From: CAYVBE01 sp964572825 | GTDB lineage: Bacteria; Planctomycetota; Brocadiia; SM23-32 | Assembly: GCA_964572825.1 (NCBI GenBank) | Contig: CAZNGS010000003.1 | Location: 1-64,000, forward strand | DNA length: 64,000 nucleotides | Direction: 5' to 3' | Shown: piece after piece, positions 1-8,280 of the stretch | How positions within the stretch are numbered: position 1 is the first letter of the stretch | Layout: every line of letters starts with the position of its first letter | Position numbers and translations under genes: made by a program | The notes under the pieces: generated by a model | The model's input: only the letters and a program-made list of their open reading frames with translations | Database searches by the model: none | What the model was told of the DNA's origin: nothing

Positions 1-64
1 GGTTGAGCCTGACCAGCGGGGTGCGGCCGATCGTCTCGGTGATGTCGTCGTAGATTCTTCTCAC
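1..64 (-). CDS. cysK: Cysteine synthase A, N-terminal fragment (gene runs off left edge)
   Basis: Reading leftwards from a GTG at 64-62 gives MRRIYDDITETIGRTPLVRL, the characteristic N-terminus of O-acetylserine sulfhydrylase (cysteine synthase), a PLP enzyme that makes cysteine from O-acetylserine and sulfide. An AAGGGAG ribosome binding site lies about 8 bases before the GTG. Only 21 codons are in the window, so the PLP lysine cannot be checked. It lies 48 bases downstream of the Rrf2 regulator gene on the same strand and is probably its operon partner and target. The TIGRTPL signature makes the family likely despite the short length; cystathionine beta-synthase shares this motif and is the main alternative. 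Confidence 0.72.
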   Translation of the reverse strand, partial: MRRIYDDITETIGRTPLVRLN

Positions 65-112
65 GGGACTGCTCCCTTTCGAGCCGAAGGCACGTTCCGT
101 CAGCGGACTGCT

Positions 113-556
113 TCAGATGTGGTACATGCGGGAGGCGGCCTTGATTCTGCGCTCGGTCTTCTCCGCCAGATCCTGGAGGGTTGTGCTCTCGAGCACCTCG
201 GAGATGGACTCCTGCATTTCCACCCAGGTGTCCCGTGACGGACACACGTCCTCCATCGGGCAGGAGCCCGGCTCATCCACGCAGTCCACGGGGGCCACGG
301 GCCCCTCCAGGGCCCGGTAGACGTCGATGAGCCTCACCTTGTCCGGCGGCCTGGCCAGTTCGTAACCTCCGTGCAGCCCCCGCGAGGACTCCACCAGCCC
401 GGCCGCGCGCAGGGGTGTCATGATCTGCTCCAGGTATTTGGCCGATATGTCTTGCCTCTCGGCGATCTCCCTGACCGAGACCAGCCGGTGCGGCCAGGCC
501 ATAGCCAGTTCAACCAGCGCCCGCGTGCCGTAACGTGTCCGCGTGGAGAGCTTCAT
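113..556 (-). CDS. Rrf2-family transcriptional regulator, IscR/CymR-like, with three-cysteine cluster
   Basis: A 147-residue Rrf2-family DNA-binding protein. The N-terminal winged helix-turn-helix (residues 1-65, with the LHGGYELARP wing) is typical. Cysteines at about 92, 99 and 105 match the positions that hold the [2Fe-2S] cluster in IscR, so it may sense Fe-S status; spacing is C-X6-C-X5-C rather than C-X5-C-X5-C. I start at the ATG at 556, which has GAAGGGA eight bases upstream, and not at the TTG two codons earlier. The gene precedes cysK on the same strand, which suggests a cysteine-metabolism role like CymR. A GGACA-T-TGTCC palindrome (557-567) lies between the ribosome binding site and the start and could be autoregulatory. 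Confidence 0.88.
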   Translation of the reverse strand: MKLSTRTRYGTRALVELAMAWPHRLVSVREIAERQDISAKYLEQIMTPLRAAGLVESSRGLHGGYELARPPDKVRLIDVYRALEGPVAPVDCVDEPGSCPMEDVCPSRDTWVEMQESISEVLESTTLQDLAEKTERRIKAASRMYHI

Positions 557-591
557 GGACAATGTCCCTTCATTCCTATAGCTTAACTGCC

Positions 592-620
592 ACTGTACCG
601 CTTCTGGAGTGTTTTTTCAA
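592..620 (-). promoter_or_regulatory. Sigma-70-type promoter for the Rrf2-cysK operon
   Basis: On the minus strand TTGAAA (620-615) and TACAGT (597-592) are separated by 17 bases. The predicted start point near 585 leaves a leader of about 30 bases before the Rrf2 start codon. Match by eye, 9 of 12 consensus positions. Confidence 0.5.
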
Positions 621-639
621 CAGGCTGCTGCGCGCATCG

Positions 640-668
640 TTGACAGCTCCGCGCCGACCAACTATGTT
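640..668 (+). promoter_or_regulatory. Sigma-70-type promoter for the sulfatase/glycan operon
   Basis: A consensus TTGACA at 640-645, a 17-base spacer and TATGTT at 663-668. The start would be near 675, about 75 bases before the first gene of the locus. It lies back-to-back with the Rrf2 promoter, in the only gap before a run of nine same-strand genes. Confidence 0.5.
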
Positions 669-751
669 GACGTGTCCGGCCACGGGGCCGGCGTTTTGCT
701 GCCGACGTGTGAGGCCGGACACCGTGAGTGATCTGGTCTCGGGGAAGAGCC

Positions 752-2281
752 ATGGCCCGGATCGGTCTGAATCGAGAACAGTACAGGGACAGGGTGCTCG
801 CGTGCTGGCTGGGCAAGAACATCGGCGGCACGCTCGGAGGGCCGTTCGAATGGCGCCGACAGCTCAACGACGTTTCCTTCTACACCCGGGACCTCCACGG
901 CGAACCGCTGCCGAACGACGACCTGGACATCCAGCTCGTCTGGTTGGTGGCGCTGGAGGAGCGGGGCGTTGATCTCGACGCGCACACGCTGGCCGAATAC
1001 TGGCTGAACTGCGTGACCCCGCACTGGGCCGAGTACGGCATCTCCAAGGCCAACATGCGGGCCGGGCTGGCGCCGCCGCTCTCGGGGGAATTCAGCAATC
1101 CCTACTGGCATAGCTGTGGGGCTTTCATCCGCAGCGAGATATGGGCGTGCACCGCTCCCGCGCAACCGGCGCTGGCGGCCGGGTGTGCCCTGCAGGATGC
1201 CATGCTGGACCACGGTTACGGGGAGGGGACATACGCGGCGGTGTTTACGGCAGCGCTGGAGAGCGCGGCTTTCGTGGTGGACGACCCGGCCCGCCTGGTG
1301 GAGATCGGCCTCTCCCACCTACCAGAAGGATGCGGCGTCGCCGCGGCCGTTCGTACCGCCGTGTCCTGCGCGGAGCAGGATATGGAGATGCACGAGGCGC
1401 GCGACCAGATACTGCGTCACCATCGCGGCCTGGTCCACATGGGTTCTGCCGACCGGATCAGCCCGGAGGACCTGGAGAAGGGCTTCGACACCGGCGAAAG
1501 GGGCTATGACGCGCCCTCCAACATCGCCATCTGGGTGTACGGCCTGCTGGCGGGAGACGGCGATTTTGACCGCACGCTGTGCACGACGGTCAACATGGGC
1601 GAGGACACCGACTGCACCGGCGCCACCGTGGGCAGCGTCTTCGGCATCCTGCACGGTACGCGAGCCATCCCTGAGAAGTGGATTGAACCTATCGGGCGTT
1701 CCATCCGCACGGTTTCCATCAATATCGGCGACATGCGCAACTGGGCCCGGACCGTGGACGAGCTGACGAACCGCACGGCCCGCGTGGCGGAGCAGATGGC
1801 CCTGCGGCATGGCGGGGTGAGCTTCGGAAAGGGACCGGGTGACCTGTCTGGGCTCGGGGAAGGCTTTGGCCTGGCGATCCGGGAGGACATCGAGCGCCTC
1901 TACGCCAACCCCGGCGGCCCGACCTACCGGTTCGGCGCCTTCACGGTCATGGTGGACTATGGAGGAGACCCCCTGATCCGCACCGAAGAGTCGCGCTCCC
2001 TCCGCGTCCGGGTGGTAAACCGCGACCGTCCGCAGGTCGTCCTTCACACCCATTGCTACCCCGGCCGCGGACTGCGCGTTGCCGGCGGGCAGGACGCCGT
2101 CGTGCACTGCGTGCAGCCGCATCTGGGCGGGGGGGCGGAGTTCGAGATCGTGCTGGCGTGCGACGGGCCGCCCGCGCCCGTCAATCGCGCCGTGCTGGAG
2201 TTGACCAGCCCCGGTCGCCCCACGGCGATGACGATGCCCCTGGTGCTCCTATCCGGCGGCGGTGTCAGGGAAACGGACTGA
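752..2281 (+). CDS. ADP-ribosylglycohydrolase (DraG/ARH)-family protein with C-terminal extension
   Basis: A 509-residue protein whose first two-thirds has the ADP-ribosylglycohydrolase fold: an opening CWLGKNIGGTLGGP segment, the acidic NDDLDIQ metal-binding stretch and the late GEDTDCTGATVG motif that binds the paired Mg ions. Classical members remove ADP-ribose from proteins. This one has about 180 extra C-terminal residues and heads a sulfatase/oxidoreductase operon, so its real substrate may be a glycoside, which is inference. I use the ATG at 752 (GGGGAAGA just upstream) rather than an in-frame GTG at 728. There is no signal peptide, so it is probably cytoplasmic. The next gene follows after 51 bases. 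Confidence 0.85.
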   Translation: MARIGLNREQYRDRVLACWLGKNIGGTLGGPFEWRRQLNDVSFYTRDLHGEPLPNDDLDIQLVWLVALEERGVDLDAHTLAEYWLNCVTPHWAEYGISKANMRAGLAPPLSGEFSNPYWHSCGAFIRSEIWACTAPAQPALAAGCALQDAMLDHGYGEGTYAAVFTAALESAAFVVDDPARLVEIGLSHLPEGCGVAAAVRTAVSCAEQDMEMHEARDQILRHHRGLVHMGSADRISPEDLEKGFDTGERGYDAPSNIAIWVYGLLAGDGDFDRTLCTTVNMGEDTDCTGATVGSVFGILHGTRAIPEKWIEPIGRSIRTVSINIGDMRNWARTVDELTNRTARVAEQMALRHGGVSFGKGPGDLSGLGEGFGLAIREDIERLYANPGGPTYRFGAFTVMVDYGGDPLIRTEESRSLRVRVVNRDRPQVVLHTHCYPGRGLRVAGGQDAVVHCVQPHLGGGAEFEIVLACDGPPAPVNRAVLELTSPGRPTAMTMPLVLLSGGGVRETD

Positions 2282-2332
2282 ACGGGCGGTGTCCGCGAGC
2301 AAGACTTCAACAGGACAACGGAAGGCAGGGAC

Positions 2333-3694
2333 ATGGGATTCAAAGTGGGCGTCTGCGGTTTGGGACATTTCGGGCGCCGTTTCGTGGAGCTTTTCCAGGC
2401 CCATCCCCTGTGCGACGAGGTGGTGCTGGCCGAGCTTCGAGAAGATGTCCTGGATCAGACCGCGAAAGAGAACGAGGTGGAAAGGACCTGCGGCTCGCTG
2501 GAGGAGCTGATCGCGACGGACGTGGACGCGGTGGCGATCTTCACCCAGCGCTGGGCGCACGCGCCGCAGGCGATCAAGGCGCTCAGGGCCGGCAAGCACG
2601 TCTATTCCGCCGTTCCCGCCGGCGTGACCGTCGACAGGCTGGACGAGTTGGTCAAGACCGTGGAGGAGACCGGGCTGACCTACGCGGTGGGGGAGACCAG
2701 TTTCTACCGCCCCCAGACCATGTGGTGTCGGCGCAGGTTCGCCGAGGGCGCCTTCGGAGACTTCGTCTACGGCGAGGGCCACTACTACCACAACATGTCC
2801 TCCTGGTTCTACCTGCCCTTCTACGATGCCAACGGACCGCGGTGGAAGCAGTTCGCCAGCGTGCCGCCCATGTGGTACACCAGCCACTCGGCGTCCCACA
2901 TCCTGAGCGTCACCTTCAGCCGCATGACGCACGTGAGCTGCTTCGGCCGGCCGGACGACCACGAGGACGGCCTTTTTGACAGGGAACTCAGCTACTTCGA
3001 CAACGAGTTCAGCAACCAGTCCGCCCTCTACCGCACCGCGGACGGCGGGATGGCCCGCATCAACGAGTTCCGCCGCACGGCTGCCGGGGAATGCCGCCAG
3101 AACATCATCGGCACCCGGGGCGCCTACATGGAGCAGCCTAACCCCAACCGGGGCGAGGTGACCGTGCAGCAGCAGATTGACGGCACCGAGGAGGAGATGA
3201 AAGATACCGCCGCCAGCCGGGCCGTCTGGAGTGAGATCCGGTGGAAGGAAGACCCCCACAGGCCGGACGGAAGCTGGGACTACGTCAATGCCCAGCATTA
3301 CATCCACAAGCACAAAGAAGACCTGACCTACATCCACCGCCTCGACGGCGTCGATATCACCGAGGAGAACCTGGGCGATCTGCCGCGGGAATACCTGGGC
3401 AAACGGCACCGCGGCGTCTCCTGCATGCATCCCGTCGAGCGGTTGCCCAAGGAGTTCGTCGGGCTGCCGAACGGGCACTGTGGCTCCCATCAGTTCCTGG
3501 TGCAGGATTTCATGGAGGCCCTGGACACCGGCAAGCTGCCCCCCAACCACGTCTGGCTGGCCGTGCGGTACGCCGCCCCCGGCGTGGTGGCCCACGAGTC
3601 GTGCAAGCGAGAGGGCGAGCGGCTGAGCATACTCGACTTCGGCAAGCCCCCCGCCGACGCCGAGTGCATCAACCCGCTGGTGAAACTCCAGTAG
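2333..3694 (+). CDS. Gfo/Idh/MocA-family oxidoreductase (paralog 1)
   Basis: A 453-residue NAD(P)-dependent sugar/cyclitol oxidoreductase-like protein. The N-terminal Rossmann fold shows VCGLGHFGRRF (GxGxxG) and the cofactor-proximal segment RAGKHVYSAVPA. In most of the family that segment is KHV-x-EKP, and its lysine is catalytic; here EKP is replaced by AVP, so the chemistry may differ. The C-terminal substrate domain is longer than usual. It is a close paralog of the gene at 8281-9558, sharing the MGFK start, the AVPA segment and a long PHEYLGK-like C-terminal stretch. It lies between the ADP-ribosylglycohydrolase-family gene and a sulfatase gene (25-base gap), so it probably acts on the released sugar. 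Confidence 0.88.
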   Translation: MGFKVGVCGLGHFGRRFVELFQAHPLCDEVVLAELREDVLDQTAKENEVERTCGSLEELIATDVDAVAIFTQRWAHAPQAIKALRAGKHVYSAVPAGVTVDRLDELVKTVEETGLTYAVGETSFYRPQTMWCRRRFAEGAFGDFVYGEGHYYHNMSSWFYLPFYDANGPRWKQFASVPPMWYTSHSASHILSVTFSRMTHVSCFGRPDDHEDGLFDRELSYFDNEFSNQSALYRTADGGMARINEFRRTAAGECRQNIIGTRGAYMEQPNPNRGEVTVQQQIDGTEEEMKDTAASRAVWSEIRWKEDPHRPDGSWDYVNAQHYIHKHKEDLTYIHRLDGVDITEENLGDLPREYLGKRHRGVSCMHPVERLPKEFVGLPNGHCGSHQFLVQDFMEALDTGKLPPNHVWLAVRYAAPGVVAHESCKREGERLSILDFGKPPADAECINPLVKLQ

Positions 3695-3719
3695 CCGACC
3701 TCCAAAGGAGTCCGCCCGG

Positions 3720-5213
3720 ATGGCTGCGGAAAAGGCGAACCTGCTGCTCATAACCACGGACACCCAGCGCTGGGACACGCTTCACTGCATGGGCAGTGAT
3801 TTCGCCGTTTCGCCGAACCTGGACCGGCTGGCCGAGGAGGGCGTCCTCTTCACCCAGGCGCACACCAGTTCCCCCGTCTGCATGCCGGCGCGGTGCAGCC
3901 TGTTGACGGGGCTTCACACGCCCGTGCACGGCTGCATCGAGAACGGCGGCGGGAGGCGGACGCATCTTGTTACGTTGCCGGACCTGCTGAAGGAGCAAGG
4001 CTACACGACAATCATGGTGGGCAAGACCCACTTCGGACCGATCCCCGATTCCTTCGACGTGGTCGCCGGCGACGGCTACCGGGATTGGCTCGGACAGCAG
4101 GACTACGATCCGGACCGTGCTGCGGTGATGCCGGAACGTCTGCATCGCGACAGCTACCTGACCGAACTGACCGTCCAGCAGATGCGGAAGGCCGCCGAAG
4201 GTTCCGATCCGTTCTTTGCCTTCTGCTCCCTTCACGCACCGCATCCCCCGGCCAGGCCCCCCGGTGACTGGGGCAAGCTCTACGACGACATCCCGTTGCC
4301 GGGGGTGAACTACGCGGAGGGCGAGGAGCGGTGCCAGCCGCAGCACCTGAAGCGTCTGCTGGGGATCGGCCCGGAGAACCGGGTCGCGCCGGGCGAGAGC
4401 AAAGAGGACCCCCAGTACTGGCGGGAGGCCATCGGCCGGGTGATCGAGATGGAGCACCTGGACACCATCAACCGGCGCCGGCGCCTCTACTACGGCTACG
4501 CTGCCTTCTGCGACGCGCTGGTGGGGCAGCTGATCGCATTCCTGGACGAATCCGGGCTCCGCGAGAACACGCTGGTGCTCTTCAGCTCCGACCACGGGCA
4601 GCAGAACTTCGACCACGGGTTCAACGACAAGCACAACTACTACGACGAATCCTGGCACGTGCCGTTCATCATGAGTATGCCCGGAACGTTGCCCGAGGGC
4701 GAGAAGCGCGAGTTCGCCATCTGGAACGACATCCCCACCACGCTGCTCGGAGCCGCGGGCACGGAGTGTTCGACCATGCAGGGGTTTGACCTGTTCACCG
4801 CGCTTCGCCGCGGAGAGCCTTCGCCGCGGCAGTGCGCGGTCGCGACTCTCTACAAGTCCTGCGCCCTGGCCACTGACAGATGGAAACTGGCCTACTACCT
4901 GGAGGAGGCCGAGGGCCGACTGTTCGACCGGGTCAACGACCCGCAGGAGCGCTCGGACCTGTACGACAGCCCCGAGCACCGGGAGATCAGGGATGAGTTG
5001 CTGAGGGGGCTGCTGACGTGGCGTTCCGACATCACCGACCTGCAGTGGCTGCAATCCGTCACGATGCGCGACACCGGGCCCAACGACCAGGGATATCGGA
5101 TCGTCGCCCAGCGGGCCGGCGGGCACGTGCACGAGATGAAGGGCACAGACCCGGAGCTCCGGCTCGCCCGGCGCGTCCGGGAAGCCGAACAGGCATACGA
5201 AGTCAGCGAGTAA
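3720..5213 (+). CDS. Sulfatase, formylglycine-dependent, no signal peptide
   Basis: A 497-residue arylsulfatase-family enzyme hydrolysing sulfate esters. The C-x-P-x-R maturation motif is CMPAR with the predicted formylglycine at Cys54. The N-terminal TTDTQRWD supplies metal-ligand aspartates, and FSSDHGQQNFDHG in the second half is the usual DHG metal site. With no signal peptide or Tat motif it should act in the cytoplasm, on imported or partly degraded substrate. It starts at an ATG 25 bases after the oxidoreductase gene, with CAAAGGAG upstream. No sulfatase-maturating enzyme is encoded in this window. The precise substrate is unknown. Confidence 0.92.
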   Translation: MAAEKANLLLITTDTQRWDTLHCMGSDFAVSPNLDRLAEEGVLFTQAHTSSPVCMPARCSLLTGLHTPVHGCIENGGGRRTHLVTLPDLLKEQGYTTIMVGKTHFGPIPDSFDVVAGDGYRDWLGQQDYDPDRAAVMPERLHRDSYLTELTVQQMRKAAEGSDPFFAFCSLHAPHPPARPPGDWGKLYDDIPLPGVNYAEGEERCQPQHLKRLLGIGPENRVAPGESKEDPQYWREAIGRVIEMEHLDTINRRRRLYYGYAAFCDALVGQLIAFLDESGLRENTLVLFSSDHGQQNFDHGFNDKHNYYDESWHVPFIMSMPGTLPEGEKREFAIWNDIPTTLLGAAGTECSTMQGFDLFTALRRGEPSPRQCAVATLYKSCALATDRWKLAYYLEEAEGRLFDRVNDPQERSDLYDSPEHREIRDELLRGLLTWRSDITDLQWLQSVTMRDTGPNDQGYRIVAQRAGGHVHEMKGTDPELRLARRVREAEQAYEVSE

Positions 5214-5237
5214 CTTTCTACACGTAGGTGCACGGCC

Positions 5238-6677
5238 ATGAAGCGCAGGGACTTCTTGAAGACGATCGGTGCAGGCATGGTCGGCCTGACGGCCGCGCCC
5301 CGCTTTGGAGCACCCAATGCGGAAGCAGCGCCGGCACGGCTGGCCGAACGGCCCAACGTCATTATCATCTTCACCGACGACCAGGGATATGGCGACCTCG
5401 GCTGCTACGGGGCCGAAGACCTCCAGACTCCGAACCTGGACGCCCTGGCGCGGGGGGGGACGCGCTTTACCGACTTCCACGTTCAGGCCGCCAGTTGCCT
5501 GGCGTCCCGTGCCGCCCTGCTGACCGGTTGTCAGCCCAGACGGATGGATCTATACGGCAACAATTGCGGCGGACGAAATGAAGGCATGAATCCGGAGGAG
5601 TTCACCCTGGGACGCATGTTCAAAAGCATCGGCTATAGGACGGCCTGCATTGGCAAATGGCACCTGGGCGGCCATCCCGCATGCATGCCCCCGGCCCACG
5701 GCTTCGACCGCTTTGTCGGACTGAGGGCTAATCCTAAGAAAGCAGCGGCAAAGGAATGGTTGGCCTACGACTCGGAGGTGGATGTCCTGGAAGCGGCGGG
5801 CGGGGACCCGGACAAGGAACTCCTCCCGCCCCTGTTCCACGACCCCCGTATCGTCGAGTATCCGTGCGATCTGGAAAACCTGACCGTGACGTACACCCGC
5901 GAGGCCGTCCGGTTCATCGAGGAGAACCGGGAGGACCCGTTCTTCATCTACCTGCCGCACAACCGGGTGCACCACCCGCGGGCGGTCGCCGAGCGCTTCC
6001 GCGGCACCAGTTCCCGCGGCCTCTACGGGGACATGATCCGGGAGATCGACTGGAGCACGGGAGAGATCCGAAGAGCCCTGGAACGCCTGGGGCTGGCGCA
6101 AAACACTCTGATCATATTCACCTCCGATAACGGGCAGACCGGGCGAGGCGGTTCGGCCGGCCCCTGGCGGGGGGGCAAACAGACATGGTGGGAAGGCGGC
6201 CATCGGATGCCCTGCATCACGTGGTGGCCGGGCCACATCCCGGCCGGACGGACGTGCGACGAACTGCTCTCCTCGATGGACCTTCTGCCTACCCTGGCCG
6301 GCATGGTCGGCGTGGAGCTGCCCCGGGACCGGGTCATAGACGGCGAAGACGTGCGTGACGTCCTGTTCGGGCAAGAGGGCGCCACCTCGCCTCACGACCT
6401 GATGTTCTGGTACCAGTACCAGATGATGCTGGTCGCCCGGCGGAGCAACTGGAAGCTGTTCCGAAAAGCCGACCAAGAGTGGCCCAGATGGTATCCACAC
6501 AGATTCGACAGACACCACCTGTACGACCTCCAAGAAGATCCGGGCGAGACGACGAATGTCGCGGACGACCACCCCGAAATAGTCGGACAACTGGTGCAGG
6601 CCATGGACAACTTCGACGCGGAACTCAAAGCCAACATTCGCCCTCGTTTTCGTGCACCACGGGATGAACGTATCTAA
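5238..6677 (+). CDS. Sulfatase, Tat-exported
   Basis: A 479-residue sulfatase. The N-terminus MKRRDFLKTIGAG is a twin-arginine signal followed by a hydrophobic alanine-rich stretch, so the folded enzyme is probably exported. The maturation motif is CLASR (C-x-A-x-R) with the predicted formylglycine at Cys87; FTDDQGYGDLGCYG and FTSDNGQTG supply metal ligands. The C-x-A-x-R form is an accepted variant of C-x-P-x-R. It lies 24 bases after the previous sulfatase gene and is probably cotranscribed. Tat export with in-cell cofactor maturation fits known sulfatase biology. Confidence 0.92.
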   Translation: MKRRDFLKTIGAGMVGLTAAPRFGAPNAEAAPARLAERPNVIIIFTDDQGYGDLGCYGAEDLQTPNLDALARGGTRFTDFHVQAASCLASRAALLTGCQPRRMDLYGNNCGGRNEGMNPEEFTLGRMFKSIGYRTACIGKWHLGGHPACMPPAHGFDRFVGLRANPKKAAAKEWLAYDSEVDVLEAAGGDPDKELLPPLFHDPRIVEYPCDLENLTVTYTREAVRFIEENREDPFFIYLPHNRVHHPRAVAERFRGTSSRGLYGDMIREIDWSTGEIRRALERLGLAQNTLIIFTSDNGQTGRGGSAGPWRGGKQTWWEGGHRMPCITWWPGHIPAGRTCDELLSSMDLLPTLAGMVGVELPRDRVIDGEDVRDVLFGQEGATSPHDLMFWYQYQMMLVARRSNWKLFRKADQEWPRWYPHRFDRHHLYDLQEDPGETTNVADDHPEIVGQLVQAMDNFDAELKANIRPRFRAPRDERI

Positions 6678-6693
6678 GGGGCTAGACACTCAC

Positions 6694-6742
6694 AGGCTCC
6701 CGCAATCTCTGGAAAGGCAGCACGGGTGTGGGGGAGCCTTTT
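6694..6742 (+). terminator. Hairpin with short T-run between two sulfatase genes
   Basis: AGGCTCCC (6694-6701) pairs with GGGGAGCCT (6731-6739), immediately followed by TTTTC. The 29-base loop is long. It could be a partial terminator or processing hairpin that lowers expression of the downstream genes. Confidence 0.35.
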
Positions 6743-6772
6743 CGACGACGGCGATACAGAAAGGGGCGTTTG

Positions 6773-8197
6773 ATGAAACGCAGAGGTTTTCTGAAAGGCA
6801 GCGGCGCTGCCCTGGCCGCGCTGGCACTCACCGGCAGGCCGGCGATGGCCGGGGGATGGGACCGGCCGGACGTGGTGTTCATCGTCCTCGATGACCTGAG
6901 CCCCGCCCGGCTGGGATGCTACGGCAACCCCGCCTGCCGCACGCCGAACATGGACCGCCTGGCCGGCGAAGGGATCCGCTTCACCGAGATGCACACCCAT
7001 CCGGTGTGCTGCCCGTCACGGACGGCCCTGAGCACGGGCCTGTCCCCGGAGGTCACGCGCGTTTACAGCAACGGCGACGCGCAACTGGCCAAAGAGGTGA
7101 TCAACGGCACGGCGAACATCCCACAGCACTTCCGGCGTTCCCCTTACCGTACCGTGCGCTTCAACCGCTTCGAGCACTCCAACATGCAGCAGTTCTGGGA
7201 CCGGGCCGAGTGGGTCGGCAACCGCCCGGGGCTGCCGCCCAAGAAGTCGCCCTCCGGCGGGCCGGACGCGGAAAAGGACAGCCAGTTCAACGCGTTCTCC
7301 TGGGGCGGCACGGGATGGGGCGATCTGGACGACCTGAACGGCGTGGGCACCTCTCGGGCCATGGAGGCCCTGAAGCAGGACCGCGAGCGGCCGCTGTTCC
7401 TGGCGCTGGGCCTGAACCCGACGCACATCCCCTTCCGGGCGCCGCACAGGTACTTCGAGATGTACGATCCGGCGGACGTCGAGGTCCCGAAAAACCCCGG
7501 CAGCGGCCCCGATGGCTGGCCCCTGCCGGGCACGCTGGAGGAACTGCAGGAGGGGCCCTATTGGTACGGCATGCTGCACGGGCACGCGCCCCGCTCGCCG
7601 CAGGAGTGGCGCGAGGCCATCGCCGCCCACTACGCCGTCACCACCTACTCCGACGCCCTCGTCGGCTACGTGCTCCACGCACTGGAGGACTGCGGCCGGG
7701 CCGACAACACGGTCGTCATCGTCTGGAGCGACCACGGCTTTCAGCTTGGCGAGCACTACAAGTGGCGCAAGGGCATGCTGCGGGACGCCAGCACCAGGAG
7801 CGTGCTGCTGATGCGCGCCCCGGGTATGGCCAGGCCCGGCACCGTTTGTCGGCGCCCGGTCCAGGTGGAAGACTTCTTCCCCACCCTCTGCGACCTGTGC
7901 AACATCCCGATTCCGGACGGGCTGCACGGCGTCAGCATGCAGCCGCTGCTCGCCGAGCCGGAGCGTTCCTGGCGGCGCGGTGTTATGCACTATCGCGGGG
8001 GCGGGGACCGCGGGCTGGTCACCGACAGGTGGCGCTACAACCGCTACGTGGGCCATCCGGAGTGGACGGAGCTGTTCGACCAGCAAAACGATCCGGAGGA
8101 GTTCAACAACCTGGCGCACGAGCCGGAATACGGCTCCGTTGTGGGCCGGCTGGACAAACTGATGGAGGGCGGCTGGCGTGCCACGCTGCCGGGGTGA
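6773..8197 (+). CDS. Sulfatase (choline-sulfatase/iduronate-sulfatase-like), Tat-exported
   Basis: A 474-residue sulfatase. I start at the ATG at 6773, preceded by AAAGGGGC, because it gives a proper twin-arginine signal (MKRRGFLKGSG, then an alanine/leucine core ending near AMA); a longer in-frame start at 6728 would bury it. The maturation motif is CCPSR with formylglycine expected at Cys79. VLDDLSPARLGCYG and WSDHGFQLGEH are metal-site motifs, and the GEHYKWRKG stretch resembles iduronate-2-sulfatase and choline-sulfatase relatives. It is the second exported sulfatase of the locus. Confidence 0.91.
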   Translation: MKRRGFLKGSGAALAALALTGRPAMAGGWDRPDVVFIVLDDLSPARLGCYGNPACRTPNMDRLAGEGIRFTEMHTHPVCCPSRTALSTGLSPEVTRVYSNGDAQLAKEVINGTANIPQHFRRSPYRTVRFNRFEHSNMQQFWDRAEWVGNRPGLPPKKSPSGGPDAEKDSQFNAFSWGGTGWGDLDDLNGVGTSRAMEALKQDRERPLFLALGLNPTHIPFRAPHRYFEMYDPADVEVPKNPGSGPDGWPLPGTLEELQEGPYWYGMLHGHAPRSPQEWREAIAAHYAVTTYSDALVGYVLHALEDCGRADNTVVIVWSDHGFQLGEHYKWRKGMLRDASTRSVLLMRAPGMARPGTVCRRPVQVEDFFPTLCDLCNIPIPDGLHGVSMQPLLAEPERSWRRGVMHYRGGGDRGLVTDRWRYNRYVGHPEWTELFDQQNDPEEFNNLAHEPEYGSVVGRLDKLMEGGWRATLPG

Positions 8198-8280
8198 GCG
8201 GCACTACCCCTTCGGGCGCTGGCGAGACGGACGACGAGGGTAGATAGGCTGAATCAGCGAATGCAGACAGGGGTGGCATG